Assembly: GCA_003427395.1 (NCBI GenBank)
Contig: BFEA01000607.1
Span: 210,781-251,115, forward strand
Length of the DNA: 40,335 nucleotides
Source of the DNA: Chara braunii
Taxonomy: Eukaryota; Streptophyta; Charophyceae; Charales; Characeae
Direction: 5' to 3'
Shown here: in pieces, positions 11,616 to 21,411 of the stretch
Position numbering within the stretch: the stretch's first letter is position 1
Layout of the letters: each line of letters opens with the position of its first letter
The notes under the pieces: model-generated
What the model was told of the DNA's origin: nothing
Databases searched by the model: none
What the model saw: only the letters and a program-made list of their open reading frames with translations
Program-made: the position numbers and the translations under genes

Positions 11616-11964
11616 TCTGTTTTTTTAGGAAATAATAAATTTAGACAAAAAGAAGGTTTTGGCTGTTGGGAGGTTACTCAATGATATTTTCAGTGTCTGA
11701 GACTGTCCTCCCTGCCTTCTTATTTCTAATTCTTTTGACTGGTACGTCCTCTTCACGCATTGCACCCAGGGCAGATTCCCATCCTTTTGCTGTTTCATGT
11801 CTTCTTGAGTTGCAACGTCTATCTCTGATTCTCCCTTGCCCCTTTCTTGATCTTCCTCATTCTGCTTTTGTCCTCCCTTTCCTTTAACCTCTACTTCCTT
11901 TCCCCTCTCCCCCCTTCCAACTCCTTCACCCTTGCAGATTTTTCCCTCCTACTCTCTATTAAGG
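11616..11964. other. Unassigned spacer, pyrimidine-rich
   Basis: This lies between the 5' side of LINE-3 (minus) and the start of LINE-4 (plus), which are head to head. It is C/T-rich on the plus strand with runs such as CCCCTCTCCCCCC near 11,901. I see no gene. It may include 5' UTR of either LINE. Confidence 0.3.
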
Positions 11965-12760
11965 TTTCTACTCTCGTCGATGACTTTTCATTCTATCTCT
12001 GAAAACTCCGTCAAGTCCCTCACAACCCTTGAACAGTGTCTGGCGGCATATTAGACTGGCTATAAGATGAGCGTGAGTTGGCAAAAATCTTTAGCCCTTA
12101 CCCCGAAAACCACTAGCACTGGACTTGAATATCCCCATCAAGGAACGCACGGATGCAGAACGATACTTGGGTATACATATCTCGTTTGGGGACCCCTCGG
12201 ACGTTCAAATAGTAACAACGGAGAACAGGATCAGGGATGCGTGTTGTACATGGTCCAAGACTAAATTCTTATCCCTGCTCGGCAGAGCAATGGTTATTAA
12301 CACTTTTATTACTTCCAAAGTCTGGTATATTATGTCCATTCGGGCCTTATCCCACACCTCAACGAGTACTATCAGGCGCCTGCTGACCCGCTTACTTTGG
12401 AAAGGAAACTCTAAGTTAAACTCGGCTCTCAATAAAGTCGGTTGGAACAAAATCACGAGGAAACGTAAAGAAGGGGGCCTCGGTATCCTAGACCCGAGAC
12501 CCAGAACCGTGCCCTGTTGGGCAAATGGCCTATCAGAGCTCTGATAGCAAAGGAACAACAACCGTGAATTATTCTCTCCCAACACCTTCTTGCAAAGGAA
12601 TCAGACGTGTCGGACCCATAAGCAGTCCGGTACTAGCTACTAATGAAACCCTTCACCTCCAAACCCATCAGTACTACCTGGGGAAGTATCCTGAAAGAAG
12701 CGTAAGATTCTTTTGGACCCAGGATTTACTGTTCACAGGTAGACACTGCTCTTAGGGTGA
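11965..12760 (+). pseudogene. LINE-4 ORF2 fragment: RT active-site end and thumb
   Basis: The fragment opens with LVDDFSFYL, a likely degraded form of the RT catalytic FADD box. A shifted frame then gives KMSVSWQKS (the usual GxKxNxxKS block), ERYLGIHISFG, LLGRAMVINTF, LLWKGN and GGLGILDP. These are in the normal order for a plant LINE and parallel to LINE-2. The best open frame is 12,125-12,544 (139 residues). Weak LINE-like sequence goes on to about 12,760. Neither a tail nor an endonuclease is attached, so this is an internal fragment. Confidence 0.75.
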
Positions 12761-12783
12761 AGACATGCTAAGTCTCGGACTGT

Positions 12784-12815
12784 GGGGCGCAACGCTACCG
12801 GGAGCGCTGCGCCCC
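12784..12815. repeat. GC-rich hairpin, 13-bp arms
   Basis: GGGGCGCAACGCT pairs with AGCGCTGCGCCCC across a 6-nt loop with one mismatch. It lies directly after the LINE-4 remnant. Function is unknown. Confidence 0.7.
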
Positions 12816-13593
12816 AACATTTCCAAGGCGCGAAACCGGGTCAACACGATGGGCCGATTGTGACGAGTGCGGAGCCGATACACGATGGTGGCGCCGCGAA
12901 GATGTCGAGTCATGGAGCGAAGCCGTGGGGGAAGTTCATGATGGGGAGGAAGAAGGTGTGTGAGGGGTGAAAGCGACAACGATGGATCAAGTGTGGGCAG
13001 GGTGGACTTTTGTTGAGGTATTAGGGATAGTGAAAGGTGGTTGTTGGGATTCGGTTTGGTGGGTTGTTTCCGAGCTTCGTGGCATATGGAGATGTAATTT
13101 GTTGCTGCTGCTTATCTCTACGAGAAGGTGCGATACTTTGTAAGGTCACAAGTTCTCCTCTTCTGGGACTGCTTGCGGGGAGTTGTTGGCGGGTCCAGCA
13201 GCCTGGTTCCGCAACGTGGCGTGGATAGTTTTGGTAAATGCGCTGCGGTCCGTTGTTGTCACCGTTCGACTTTGACTGACCGGAGTGGTCAAATGACAGT
13301 CGAGATGCCTTAAGGTCGGTGACATGTGGAGGTGAGGTTCGGGAAGGGAGGGTCATGTGTTGGGTACTCGTAGGTTTCTGCGCTATTTTTAGGATTTTCT
13401 GATTTTTCGATTGACTAGGTATGATCTTGTATTTGTTTTCGCCTGATGATCAACATGTTTTTGTTGACTTCTTTTTTCGATAGTATTTCGATAGTATTTC
13501 TTGTATGAAGTAGATTCTCTCTAACTGATGTTTTCCTTATATTGCCCGTAGTGTTTTCTTGTGCAATTCCTATTCATGAGTATGTTATTTGGT
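12816..13593. other. Unassigned sequence, then AT-rich stretch
   Basis: No gene is recognised. Up to about 13,380 it is mixed composition, with overlapping short open frames on both strands (for example 13,021-13,356 minus) and no domain. From 13,380 it becomes T-rich, with a direct repeat of CGATAGTATTT near 13,478-13,500. Confidence 0.3.
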
Positions 13594-14203
13594 ATATAGT
13601 TGTTTCCCTTAACGATGACCTTAACTACAATCAGGATTACTTTCTTGATTTTATATATTCGTGAGTCCAATATTGGACATCTCAGATAGATTTTTTTAAT
13701 CTTGTTTTTAAAATTTAATTTCCAAAAGATGTTTCAGATAGATTTCCTAATTTTGTTTTCTAATTTTCAATTTTTTAAAGTATGCTTCCGAAATATTTTT
13801 CAATTTGGAAAAATCTACATCTGCAAATCTCAACTTCCTAGCCTTGATTACTGCCGCTGTAAATTCTGATTCTGATTTTTTTTTTCTTTTCGTTAGGGAA
13901 TATAGTTGTTTTCCTTAATGATGACCTTAACTATGATCATGATTACTTTTTTGATTTTATATATTCGTGAGTCCAATATTGGACATCTCAGATAGATTTT
14001 TTAAATCTTGTTTTTAAATTTTAATTTCCAAAAGATGTTTCAGATAGATTTTATAATTTTGTTTCTAATTTTCAATTTATAAAAGTTTGATTCCGAAGTA
14101 TTTTTCTATTTGGAAAAATCTACGTCTGCAAATCTCAACTTCCTAGTCCTGATTACTGTCGCTGTAAATTCTGATTCTGATTGTTTGTTTTCTTCGTTAG
14201 GGG
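13594..14203 (+). repeat. Tandem duplication of a 307-bp AT-rich unit
   Basis: Copy A (13,594-13,900) and copy B (13,901-14,203) start with ATATAGTTGTTT, pass through TTATATATTCGTGAGTCCAA and CAAATCTCAACTTCCTAG, and end with TTCGTTAGGG. Differences are scattered point changes and small indels. The unit is T-rich and intron-like in composition, but I see no convincing flanking exons. Confidence 0.85.
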
Positions 14204-15101
14204 GATCTTTGTACGGTATATTTGCGTCTTCCTTTGTGAATCTGTGGGGTTCTCCTTTAGGGTTGGAGCCCCTCCCCGTGAGGGTTTCACAAGGTGGGAG
14301 GTGTTACCCTTGGAGGGGGGAGGCGGTATTGAGGGATGGTCTTTTTCTGGATCAGGTTGATTTAGGGTCGGATCAACACTGGCGGTTGGGGGGAGAAGGC
14401 AAGAGGGTGGCTGCTTATAGCAGGGTGTGAGGATGAGAGGGCTGCCTTGCGTGGAGGGGGTGGGGCAGAAGGAAAGGGGGAGCTTCAGCCTATGAGGTAT
14501 GCTCTAGGGGGAATTGTATGCCTTTTCGTGGGTTGAAGTGTCCGTTTATAGGCTGTTCTAAACTGGGGCCGAGAGGAGAGGGGTTGCCTCCCGGTGAGGG
14601 CAGTGTAGGAACAGGGGGGTTGCTTTTTGAGGGAAGGAGTAACTTCGATGGTCACACAGTGAGCTTATTATGTGTCATGGAGTCCCGGGTGAATGCCAGA
14701 ACCTGCATCTGAAGAGAGGACAATTTTTCCCCTCCTGTCATTTTTTTGGATGTAGATGAAGTTTTCCTTTTTTTTTTTTTTTTTTTTTTTTTTTCCAGGT
14801 TGGTATCTGATTTTCCAGAGTTTTCGAAAAGAAACTCTTAAAGAGTTATTTGGTAAACATGACGGGGAAGGTTGGTTTTAGTAGGGTGGTGCTTGGGCAG
14901 AGGACGGATTGGTGTTCAGGGTGGTAGGTGTATTAGAAGGGCGGGTGGGGTGACAATGGTTAGTGCTGGAGCAGTTGCTCCGTAACCAGGGGGAACTCGA
15001 TACGATTGGAGCTATGCCGAGGGTGGAAGGCATAACCATATTGGTCGGGTGTGCAGCTAAGGAAGTTGTCGAGGGAGGAAGACACTTCTTGTTCATCAGA
15101 A
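14204..15101. other. Unassigned G-rich sequence
   Basis: Purine-rich on the plus strand, with a T run at 14,768-14,794 that could be the A tail of a minus-strand retroposon. The open frame 14,110-14,430 (106 residues) begins inside the repeat and shows no domain. Nothing further can be supported. Confidence 0.3.
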
Positions 15102-15671
15102 CTAGTTCGGTCGGTACTGGGGCAGTTGGTGTTGTCCTGTCACCCTAGCAAGGGGGGTATGAGATCTAGCGAGTTATGGTACGAGGACTAAACGCCTGGG
15201 CAGTAGTCTTCCCTCTGCAGTGCGGGGAAGGAGCTGGATCGTGGGTGGATTTCGTTTTCCCGTCTTCCTGTTTTTTAGGCTGATCAGACTGTTTCATGTA
15301 TGTTCTTAGTTTAGCTCTCATGAAACTACCAAAAAAAAGATCCAAGGTTTGGTTGGATGTTCATGGTTGTCAAGGGGGGTCTTAGGAATGATTTAGAATT
15401 CTGGGGATTCCTAGTTAGACGGCTCCATTGCTGATATACTCAGTGATCTGCGGCTGTTCGATGCCAGAACGACTCTGGCCGGTGCGGGGGTGTTGCCCTG
15501 TAACCTGTTGATGCAGAGGTGTGAGGCCTGGTAGAGAGATCTGGGGATGCTTTGGGGTGAGCATTCCAAGGGACACCCAAGGGTTGCTGCTGGGACGACA
15601 CTGGTCGGAGCTGGGGTGAGTCGTGTTGCCCTCTAACCCAGCAGGGTGGGGGTGTGAGGCCTGGAAGAGCC
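15102..15671 (+). repeat. Three diverged copies of an 80-bp block
   Basis: Related blocks start near 15,102, 15,465 and 15,591. They share the order GGTCGG..CTGGGG, GTTG.CCT, AGCA.GG.GGG and GTGAGGCCTGG. The last two are 126 bp apart and closer to each other than to the first. Confidence 0.55.
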
Positions 15672-15985
15672 CGGCAGGGAGTAGGACAGTGTGGGAAAGC
15701 TTTAGAAGGGTTGCTAGGGATACACAGGGTCTTGAGCATTTGTAGGACCTCTGTGGTGGCGTGTTTTGTTGTGGCCAGACCCTTTTTCTGAAGTTTGCCG
15801 TAGTAATTTTCTAAGTCGTTCAAAATCGTCTTAGCCAAAGCTGGGTAATGGCCCCGGTATCTTAAACTTTCAAAATTCCATGTAAATTTCCATATGGGAT
15901 GCTGGGCCCGGTTCCCAGCATGTGCTGCTCCCCACGAATAGATTGGAGCCTTGTCCCCCCCCCCCCCCCCAAAAAAAAAAAAAAA
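15672..15985 (+). mobile_element. Retroposon 3' end with hairpin and A tail
   Basis: The plus strand carries the recurring hairpin at 15,899-15,921 (stem ATGCTGGG with CCCAGCAT, loop CCCGGTT). The conserved box GTGCTGCTCCCCAC follows, then a C run and an A run at about 15,971-15,985. This order matches LINE-1 and other copies when read in element orientation. The 5' limit is unknown. Confidence 0.6.
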
Positions 15986-16503
15986 CGGTTCACAGGTAGA
16001 CTGAGTATCTGAAGAGTTGAGCAAACAGCAAATAGGTCATGTGGCACAATTTCAGACTCTGAACTTTTTGGTCACAGTGGCTAGCCAGGAGGGACAGGAG
16101 GTCCCTCGACCACCTGAAACCCTCCCTACCATCCTTAATTTCCTCCTTTAAAGCACCAGTACACCACATATTAGCCCGCGGGTGTCAGCATGAAACCCGG
16201 ACCGCTTCGGAGGTCACCGATTTTCTTTTTCAACGGCAGGCCTGGCCGCGCGGTGCCTCGGAGTTCTGCTTGTGGCGACAAAAACTTTCTGCAAGGCTGC
16301 GGCTGTGTACTAGCGGTTTAAACATTCCCTGCGTCTTGACATCATGTCCCATTGGATTGGAAAGAAGCTCAAGGCCATAGAATGACCTAAAGATCAGTTC
16401 CAGAAGACGTGGTCCTCTCCCTTCACGTGGGTAGAGTTTACCAATGATTCAAAGCTGCTTTATTCAGACCTCCTCTGGGATCATCCGTCAATCAGCCCCG
16501 GCT
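15986..16503. other. Unassigned sequence
   Basis: Mixed composition, no open frame of note, no recognised repeat. I see nothing more in it. Confidence 0.3.
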
Positions 16504-16690
16504 GTTCACGTCCTCCGGGGGCTCCATCCCACCTGCGTGATTTGGTTGTAGGAGGCTACCACAAAGCGACTGGTGGCCGTCTAGGGACCATCGATTTTGT
16601 CAATCCATGGTCCTTACACCCGCCGTTCTCTTCGCGGTAGCCTCCTACAACGGAAATGCGCAGGTGGGACCGAGCCCCGGACTGTCAATA
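16504..16690. mobile_element. Foldback (MITE-like) element, about 50-bp inverted ends
   Basis: The left arm around 16,517-16,566 and the right arm around 16,630-16,678 are inverted copies that share GGGGCTC, TCCCACCTGCG and GTTGTAGGAGGCTACC. They differ at scattered sites. The spacer is about 65 bp. No coding capacity and no sure target-site duplication. Confidence 0.65.
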
Positions 16691-16786
16691 GATGAGAAGC
16701 CTGATCTGCCTTCCTTGCATGCGCAGACTTCTGTGAAGGTCTACTACTTCTTTCTCCATGGGTCTGAAACGGTATCCACCGCCACC

Positions 16787-16884
16787 AGCACCTCCCCTGC
16801 TTTCAACCCTTAGAAAATGAGAATAGATAGTTTCCAGCAACTCCCCTACTTTCAACCCTCAGTAAATAAGAACAGATAATTTTT
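16787..16884 (+). repeat. 49-bp tandem duplication
   Basis: AGCACCTCCCCTGCTTTCAA at 16,787 recurs as AGCAACTCCCCTACTTTCAA at 16,836. Both continue to a GA.TAAGA/GAGAATAGATA-like end. A smaller repeat TTTTTCTTCTGCTAC follows twice up to about 16,925. Confidence 0.75.
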
Positions 16885-17039
16885 CTTCTGCTACTTCATT
16901 TAGTTTTTCTTCTGCTACATCATTTTGAGACTGATTTCAGGTTTTTCGTTTCTACCGACGGAAAACTTTGAAGCGAAACCGAGTAATGCTCTGGGCACTC
17001 AGCTGTTCTTTCCCTGGGTAGACTGAGGACCCCGGCGGC

Positions 17040-17145
17040 CTCAATCTTTATTTATTGAGGGACATTGGGCCCATTTCCCAACAGGTGCAGCTCCCCACAT
17101 ATGAAACGGATCATGTGTTTATTTAAAAAACGGAAAACAGAAAAA
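17040..17145 (+). mobile_element. Retroposon 3'-end fragment with hairpin
   Basis: The hairpin variant sits at 17,063-17,083 (core TTGGG, loop CCCATTT, CCCAA), followed by the conserved GTGCAGCTCCCCAC box and a short A-rich end near 17,125. The stem sequence differs from other copies at both sides, keeping the core pairs. Confidence 0.5.
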
Positions 17146-17340
17146 GACGAATCACGGGAGCGACCAGGGCTCCAGAAATATCACGAGTCTAGTGTGGCGC
17201 AGCGAGGGCCGTACTCTGTCGAGAGTTCCCGCCAGGTGCATCCACGACAACTTCTAGAGTCCTTGTGCCGTCAGTTTCGTTTGTTGGGAGAGGGCGTGCG
17301 CGACACGTACACTCGTGCGCACACGCAGCAGCATCGTAAC

Positions 17341-17416
17341 CACGTGCAGCGACGATTAAATCACGTGTACGCTACGTGTTAGCCACGCGTAGCCACGTGT
17401 AAAGCCACGTGTAGCC
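17341..17416 (+). repeat. Short tandem repeat carrying four CACGTG sites
   Basis: CACGTG occurs at 17,341, 17,362, 17,394 and 17,406, with near copies (TACGTG, CACGCG) between, in a degenerate AGCCACGTGTA repeat. CACGTG is the plant G-box core, but the repeat structure alone explains the cluster. No gene start is supported next to it. Confidence 0.6.
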
Positions 17417-17934
17417 TGTTTGCTTGTGGAAGAAGACGCAAACGCGTGTCCACGAACGCCCAGCTGCAGTCTGGGAAAGGAGGTGGGGAAGGAGGGGAGA
17501 AGGAGGACAGGAGGGGGTTGAAGCAGGGGAGGAGGAAGAAGAAGGGCGGTTGTGGCTATGGCGCTGATGGTGATGCCGTTCCTCATTCTCAATCTTGGCG
17601 GGGAGATGATGTACATACTAGACCAAAGGCTGAGGGCCCAAGCAATTCCGCCCGACAAGAGTCGTCGAGGTATTTTAATTTGCGTTTAATCATGTGGTTT
17701 CTTAACAATTAAACTTAGTAATAAACTTCCCCCGGGGATACTGTCATGTTCCGAGAGTATTCCTAGAGTCGGTTAACGGAGGGCTTAAGTTTTCAAAAAA
17801 AAAATTGTCATGCCATTTCAAAAGTGTTTTTTTTGTTTTCTTTTTTTTTTGTTTACCGACTGTGGTATTCCTGATATCGTTATTATGTTAGTGCAATTAC
17901 TTTTTTTTTTTCTTTTTTTTTTTGTCTTTGTCTT
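17417..17934. other. Unassigned sequence
   Basis: A Gly/Lys-rich open frame at 17,446-17,712 (+) follows from a purine-rich stretch and has no domain. T runs occur near 17,828-17,850 and 17,901-17,923. No gene is supported. Confidence 0.3.
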
Positions 17935-17962
17935 TGTGTGTGTGTGTGTGTGTGCGTGTGTG
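17935..17962 (+). repeat. (TG)n microsatellite
   Basis: A 28-bp TG tract with one interruption (C at 17,955). Confidence 0.95.
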
Positions 17963-18039
17963 TTTATGGTACTCGTTGTCTGAGCAACCCCGAGGGGCCG
18001 AGGTAAAGCCAGTTGGTGCGGATTTGTCGTTGACCGTAG

Positions 18040-18096
18040 GCTGCAGTTTGGTTTCTTCCACAACCAGTTACGTCAGTTAAGTGTGTTCTTGACTAG

Positions 18097-18131
<35 letters not shown>

Positions 18132-18690
18132 GGACCATTTCACGATCTATGCGTGTCATTCTTGCGCAGGGGCCATTTGCTAATTACCCTTCTCTGTATC
18201 GTTCCAATTTTAACGGATGTCCCGAAGGACTTGACCACTCACTTTACCTTAGTTAATCATCCCAGTTCGCTTTCTTTTTTTTTTTTTTTTTTTTTAAACA
18301 ACTTTCAATTAAAGCCGATAAACGGGCCCAGCGTCCCTCGCATGAATGCTGCACCGCGCAGTTTGTTTTACCCACTTATGTCAGTTCCTTACGTCAGTCA
18401 CTGTGTTCTTTACCACTTACCTTACCTTAGTTAATCATCCTAGTTTGCTCTTTTGCCTTAGCGCGCAGTTTGTTTTTAACCACTTATGTTCGTTCCTTAC
18501 CACCCATCTTGTTTTTTTTTTTTCTTTCTTGTTGGTTAAAACCCTAGACCGCAGTTTGTTATTTAAAAAAAAAAAAAAAGGTTTTTCTCTTGTTGGTTAA
18601 ACCCTAGCCCGCAGTTTGTTTTTAACTACTTACGTCAGTTCCTTCTAACTTACCTAACTTCAGTTAATCGTCTGAGTTTTTTTTTTTTTT
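18040..18690 (+). repeat. Degenerate minisatellite with GCAGTTTGTT units and T runs
   Basis: A unit of the form GCAGTTTGTTTT..AC.ACTTA.GTCAGTTCCTT recurs near 18,048, 18,357, 18,474, 18,551 and 18,612, with ACCTTAGTTAATCATC and GTTGGTTAAACCCTAG blocks between copies. Long T runs (18,101-18,130 and 18,272-18,295) may be A tails of minus-strand retroposons inserted in the array. Confidence 0.6.
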
Positions 18691-18845
18691 TTTTCCCCCT
18701 TTTCTTCCGCTTTAGTCCTCCTTTTCCTTCCTCTTTTCTTTCCTTTTTCTTTTCTGTTAAAAGGGCGATGGCCTTGACCGGCCCCAGGTAATTCAGAATG
18801 ATACTAGTATTATTTTTTCGGTAATCTGATTGTACCTGGATTCGA

Positions 18846-19052
18846 ACTTGGGTCTGATTCATATTGCAACAGTTCGTGGGTGTACCAACGGATGTAGGCC
18901 CCTTGGTATCCCCTTCATTTTTTTTATTGCTGATCCTAAGGGACGCTGGACGCGCTCTTCAGCAGGTGCAGCTCCCCACCGATAGACTGGATGGAGTCAT
19001 CCACCCAGATTGGGTCTGTATTTCAACAGTTCGTGGGTGTACCAACGGATCT
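18846..19052 (+). repeat. Direct repeat flanking a retroposon-like hairpin segment
   Basis: CAACAGTTCGTGGGTGTACC with its continuation AACGGAT.TAG occurs at about 18,868 and 19,024, each preceded by TTGGGTCTG. Between them lies a hairpin copy at 18,944-18,964 followed by GTGCAGCTCCCCACCGATAG. The arrangement could be a tandem duplication or a very long flanking duplication. Confidence 0.65.
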
Positions 19053-19167
19053 AGTCCGGTTGGTTGAGTTTGGTGTTTACCTTAGATAGCGACAGGGAGA
19101 GGTAGAAGGTTAGGAGGGATGGCCGAAGGGGTCTGGAAGAGGGGTAGATGAGCTTGTGACTTGGCGT

Positions 19168-19202
<35 letters not shown>

Positions 19203-19690
19203 ACAACATTTTCCTCCTCCTCCTCCTCCCTCTCTCATCATCATCAACGTCATTATCCCTCGTTCTCGTTCTCATGTAATCATCAACTTTTTCTGTTTTT
19301 TTAATCATCATCATCATTGGTTTCGTCGTCCACGTAGTCATCATCCATCCACGTAGTCATCATCCTTTTTGTATTGCTTTTTTTATCATCCTAATCATCT
19401 TTGGCTTCCTTGTTCACGTAATCATCATCATTAATTACTCCTCGTCCGCGTAGTTATCATCATTTTTGTTTTCCCTCCTCCTCCTCCTCCTCCACCTCCT
19501 CCTCCTCCTCCTCCTCCTCATCATCATCATCATCATCATCATTATCTTCATTGGTTTCCTCGTCCACGTAATCACCATAATCCATCATCCCTTGTCCAAG
19601 TAATCATCATCATCATCATCATCAACATCACGCAGCAGCAGTAGTAGCATCAGCAGCATCAGCATCATCATTGATTTGCTCGTAATCGTC
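19168..19690 (+). repeat. Compound (ATC)n / (CCT)n array with higher-order unit
   Basis: Perfect ATC tracts (19,169-19,202 and about 19,518-19,543) and CCT tracts alternate with a repeated block CTCGTCCACGTAATCATCAT or close variants, present at least six times at irregular spacing. Open frames here are His/Ser runs made by the repeat. Confidence 0.9.
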
Positions 19691-20032
19691 AATTCTGATT
19701 TTCCTGATCCTCTCCTCCCTATGGTTCCACCTTCCCTTCTCCTTAGCATGACTGACCATCGTCTTACACAGGTTCAACTAATCAGCGGGTTTAAATCCTT
19801 CAGCGGGACCTGACCCCCTTCAGTCTGCGAAGGTCAGAGAAGACTTCTAGGGTCCCTTTGCAGTTACAATCTCCCTCCTTGTAATTGATACTCGGGGTGT
19901 GAACCCACCCCTCCCTCCTCCTGGTGAGACAATCGAGACCTTTCTGCCGCAGAAGTGGCGCCTACGCAGAGCTGAGTAAATAACGAGCAACCCATATACA
20001 ATGCGACCCTACCCAATGTCACTGACCCTTGA

Positions 20033-20035
<3 letters not shown>
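19691..20035. other. Unassigned sequence
   Basis: No gene recognised. A small hairpin (TGACC..CTTC with GAAGGTCA) lies near 19,810-19,836. Otherwise nothing seen. Confidence 0.3.

Positions 20036-20115
<80 letters not shown>
20036..20115 (+). repeat. (CT)n(AC)n compound microsatellite
   Basis: CT repeats from 20,036 to 20,078 pass directly into AC repeats to 20,115. Confidence 0.97.
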
Positions 20116-20118
<3 letters not shown>

Positions 20119-20380
20119 AGTTTTATGTTTGTCAGTCTTTTTCCTGTTGTCTGTCCTCCCTCTGATTTTTTCTAAGTATTTTCTTTGGGTGCCCAACTGA
20201 GTACCCTTAAGTAGTGCTAAACAGTCGGTGGTTCCTCATTTGGAGTGCCAACTGCACTCTTAGGGATGCACTCTTAGGGGGGCTGCTCTGTTCGGGATGT
20301 CTGTGTTGCCTATGGGTGATGACGGATGCTCACCGGAGTGACTTCCTGGCTCAGTGGGTGGTGGGAACCAACAGTCTGCG

Positions 20381-20421
20381 GGGTTCAACCATGATGTGAA
20401 TGGGTTCAACCATGATGTGAG
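20381..20421 (+). repeat. 21-bp tandem duplication
   Basis: GGGTTCAACCATGATGTGA occurs at 20,381 and 20,402, just before the A-poor block. Confidence 0.85.
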
Positions 20422-20422
20422 T

Positions 20423-20885
20423 AGGTCATGCGCTGCTTTGCTTCGTGTTGGATGTGTGGACGACCTCGTCTGCGCTCTGCCGCCGCCCTGCTGCCTGTCC
20501 CGCTTGCTTCGCATGTGGCTCTTGTTCGCTTTGCGGTGTGGCCGTGTTGTTGGTGTTGCCTTGCGCTTCCCTGCTCCGCTGCCTTGTTACCCTTCCACTG
20601 GTGGTGCCTTCCGTGTTTGCTGCTTGTGGGCCTTGTTGGTTGGTTGCCTTGTTGAGGGTGCCTTGTGCTTTGCTCCATGGTTGCCGAGTTGCTGGCCCGC
20701 TTGCCCTGTCGGCCCTTGCAGTATGGTTGCCTTGCTTGTGTTGCGTTACGCTTCACGGCACAGTTGCTGCGCTGCTTGTCCTGCGTGCCATGTCGTTCCT
20801 TGCAGTCATTTTTGGCGTTGTGCAGCCGTGCTGCCTCTACTGTGTTGCCTGGTGCTCCACAGGGTTGCTGCCCGCTGCTATGATC
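20423..20885 (+). repeat. A-depleted TGC-rich block
   Basis: The plus strand is nearly free of A and built from degenerate TTGCC, TGCTGC and CCTTG words. Every stop codon on the plus strand contains A, and every stop on the minus strand needs A on the plus strand as well. Lack of A therefore opens most of the six frames at once (up to 251 residues on plus and 168 on minus). None of these frames shows a domain. It is best described as a degenerate minisatellite. Confidence 0.65.
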
Positions 20886-20958
20886 CGCTTGGGGACAGTC
20901 TGCCCTCAACAAGGGTCAAAGGGTTCATGACCCAAACCATCAAATACGGGGATTCCGC

Positions 20959-21014
20959 AGATTGTCGAGGGTTCAGCCTCCTGATGAGTCGGTGCAACTC
21001 GGACGAAACAATCT
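20959..21014 (+). ncRNA. Hammerhead ribozyme, type III topology
   Basis: All core elements of a self-cleaving hammerhead RNA are present in order. Stem III: AGATTGT (20,959-20,965) pairs fully with ACAATCT (21,008-21,014), 7 bp. The cleavage triplet is GTC, with predicted scission after C20966. Stem I: GAGG (20,967-20,970) pairs with CCTC (20,977-20,980) around loop GTTCAG. The core strand is CTGATGA (20,981-20,987). Stem II: GTC (20,988-20,990) pairs with GAC (21,002-21,004). One G (21,001) is bulged, then G20991-C21000 and G20992-U20999 close a 6-nt loop. The second core strand is GAAA (21,005-21,008), whose last A is the first stem III residue. Stems I and II are closed and III is open, which is type III, the form known from viroid-like RNAs and plant retrozymes. 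The bulged stem II is the least regular part. No partner copy or LTR was found nearby. Confidence 0.85.
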
Positions 21015-21411
21015 TGTCATCATCGTTTTTTTATTTATTTTTTATTTTTTCCGGTCTTCGCTGTTTTTGGGTACTTGTATTTTTTGCTTTGCATGCTTTC
21101 TGTGTTTGAGTGATGTCTGCCCTCCCGCCTGCCCCCTCCCTTCCACCCATTGTCTTTTTTTGCTGCCCGATGTCTTATGCTTGGGGTATTTTTCTGTAAT
21201 TGCCTTTTTTTTGTTTTTCTTTGTTTTTTTTGCATTTATGTATGGTCTGCCCTCCCTCCTCCCCCGTGCCCCCCAGTCCTTGTGCCCTTCTGCAGTTTGT
21301 TGTCGTTGCCTCCTTGCCTTTTGACTTATTGTGCTTCCTTTCCCCGTCTTGTGGTGTCTATTTGATCGTGTGTGTTCCAGTTCGCCTGCAAACTGAAGTG
21401 GGAGCATAGAT
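21015..21411. other. Unassigned T-rich sequence
   Basis: T- and C-rich on the plus strand, with repeated CTTTTTTTTG words. Open frames on both strands (for example 21,042-21,407 minus, Lys-rich) reflect composition. No gene. Confidence 0.3.

Noticed and set aside
15440-16024. 194-residue minus-strand open frame
   Set aside because: It reads through the C run, A tail and hairpin of a plus-strand retroposon end and through the 126-bp repeats; it has no conserved domain.
18837-18848. GGATTCGAAC, like the reverse of a tRNA B box
   Set aside because: The flanks do not pair as a T arm and no A box is seen, so neither a tRNA nor a tRNA-derived SINE can be supported.
20354-21109. 251-residue Cys/Leu-rich open frame on the plus strand, with a 168-residue frame on the minus strand
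   Set aside because: Both come from the near absence of A on the plus strand, which removes stop codons from most frames. No domain is visible, and the plus-strand frame runs through the hammerhead ribozyme.
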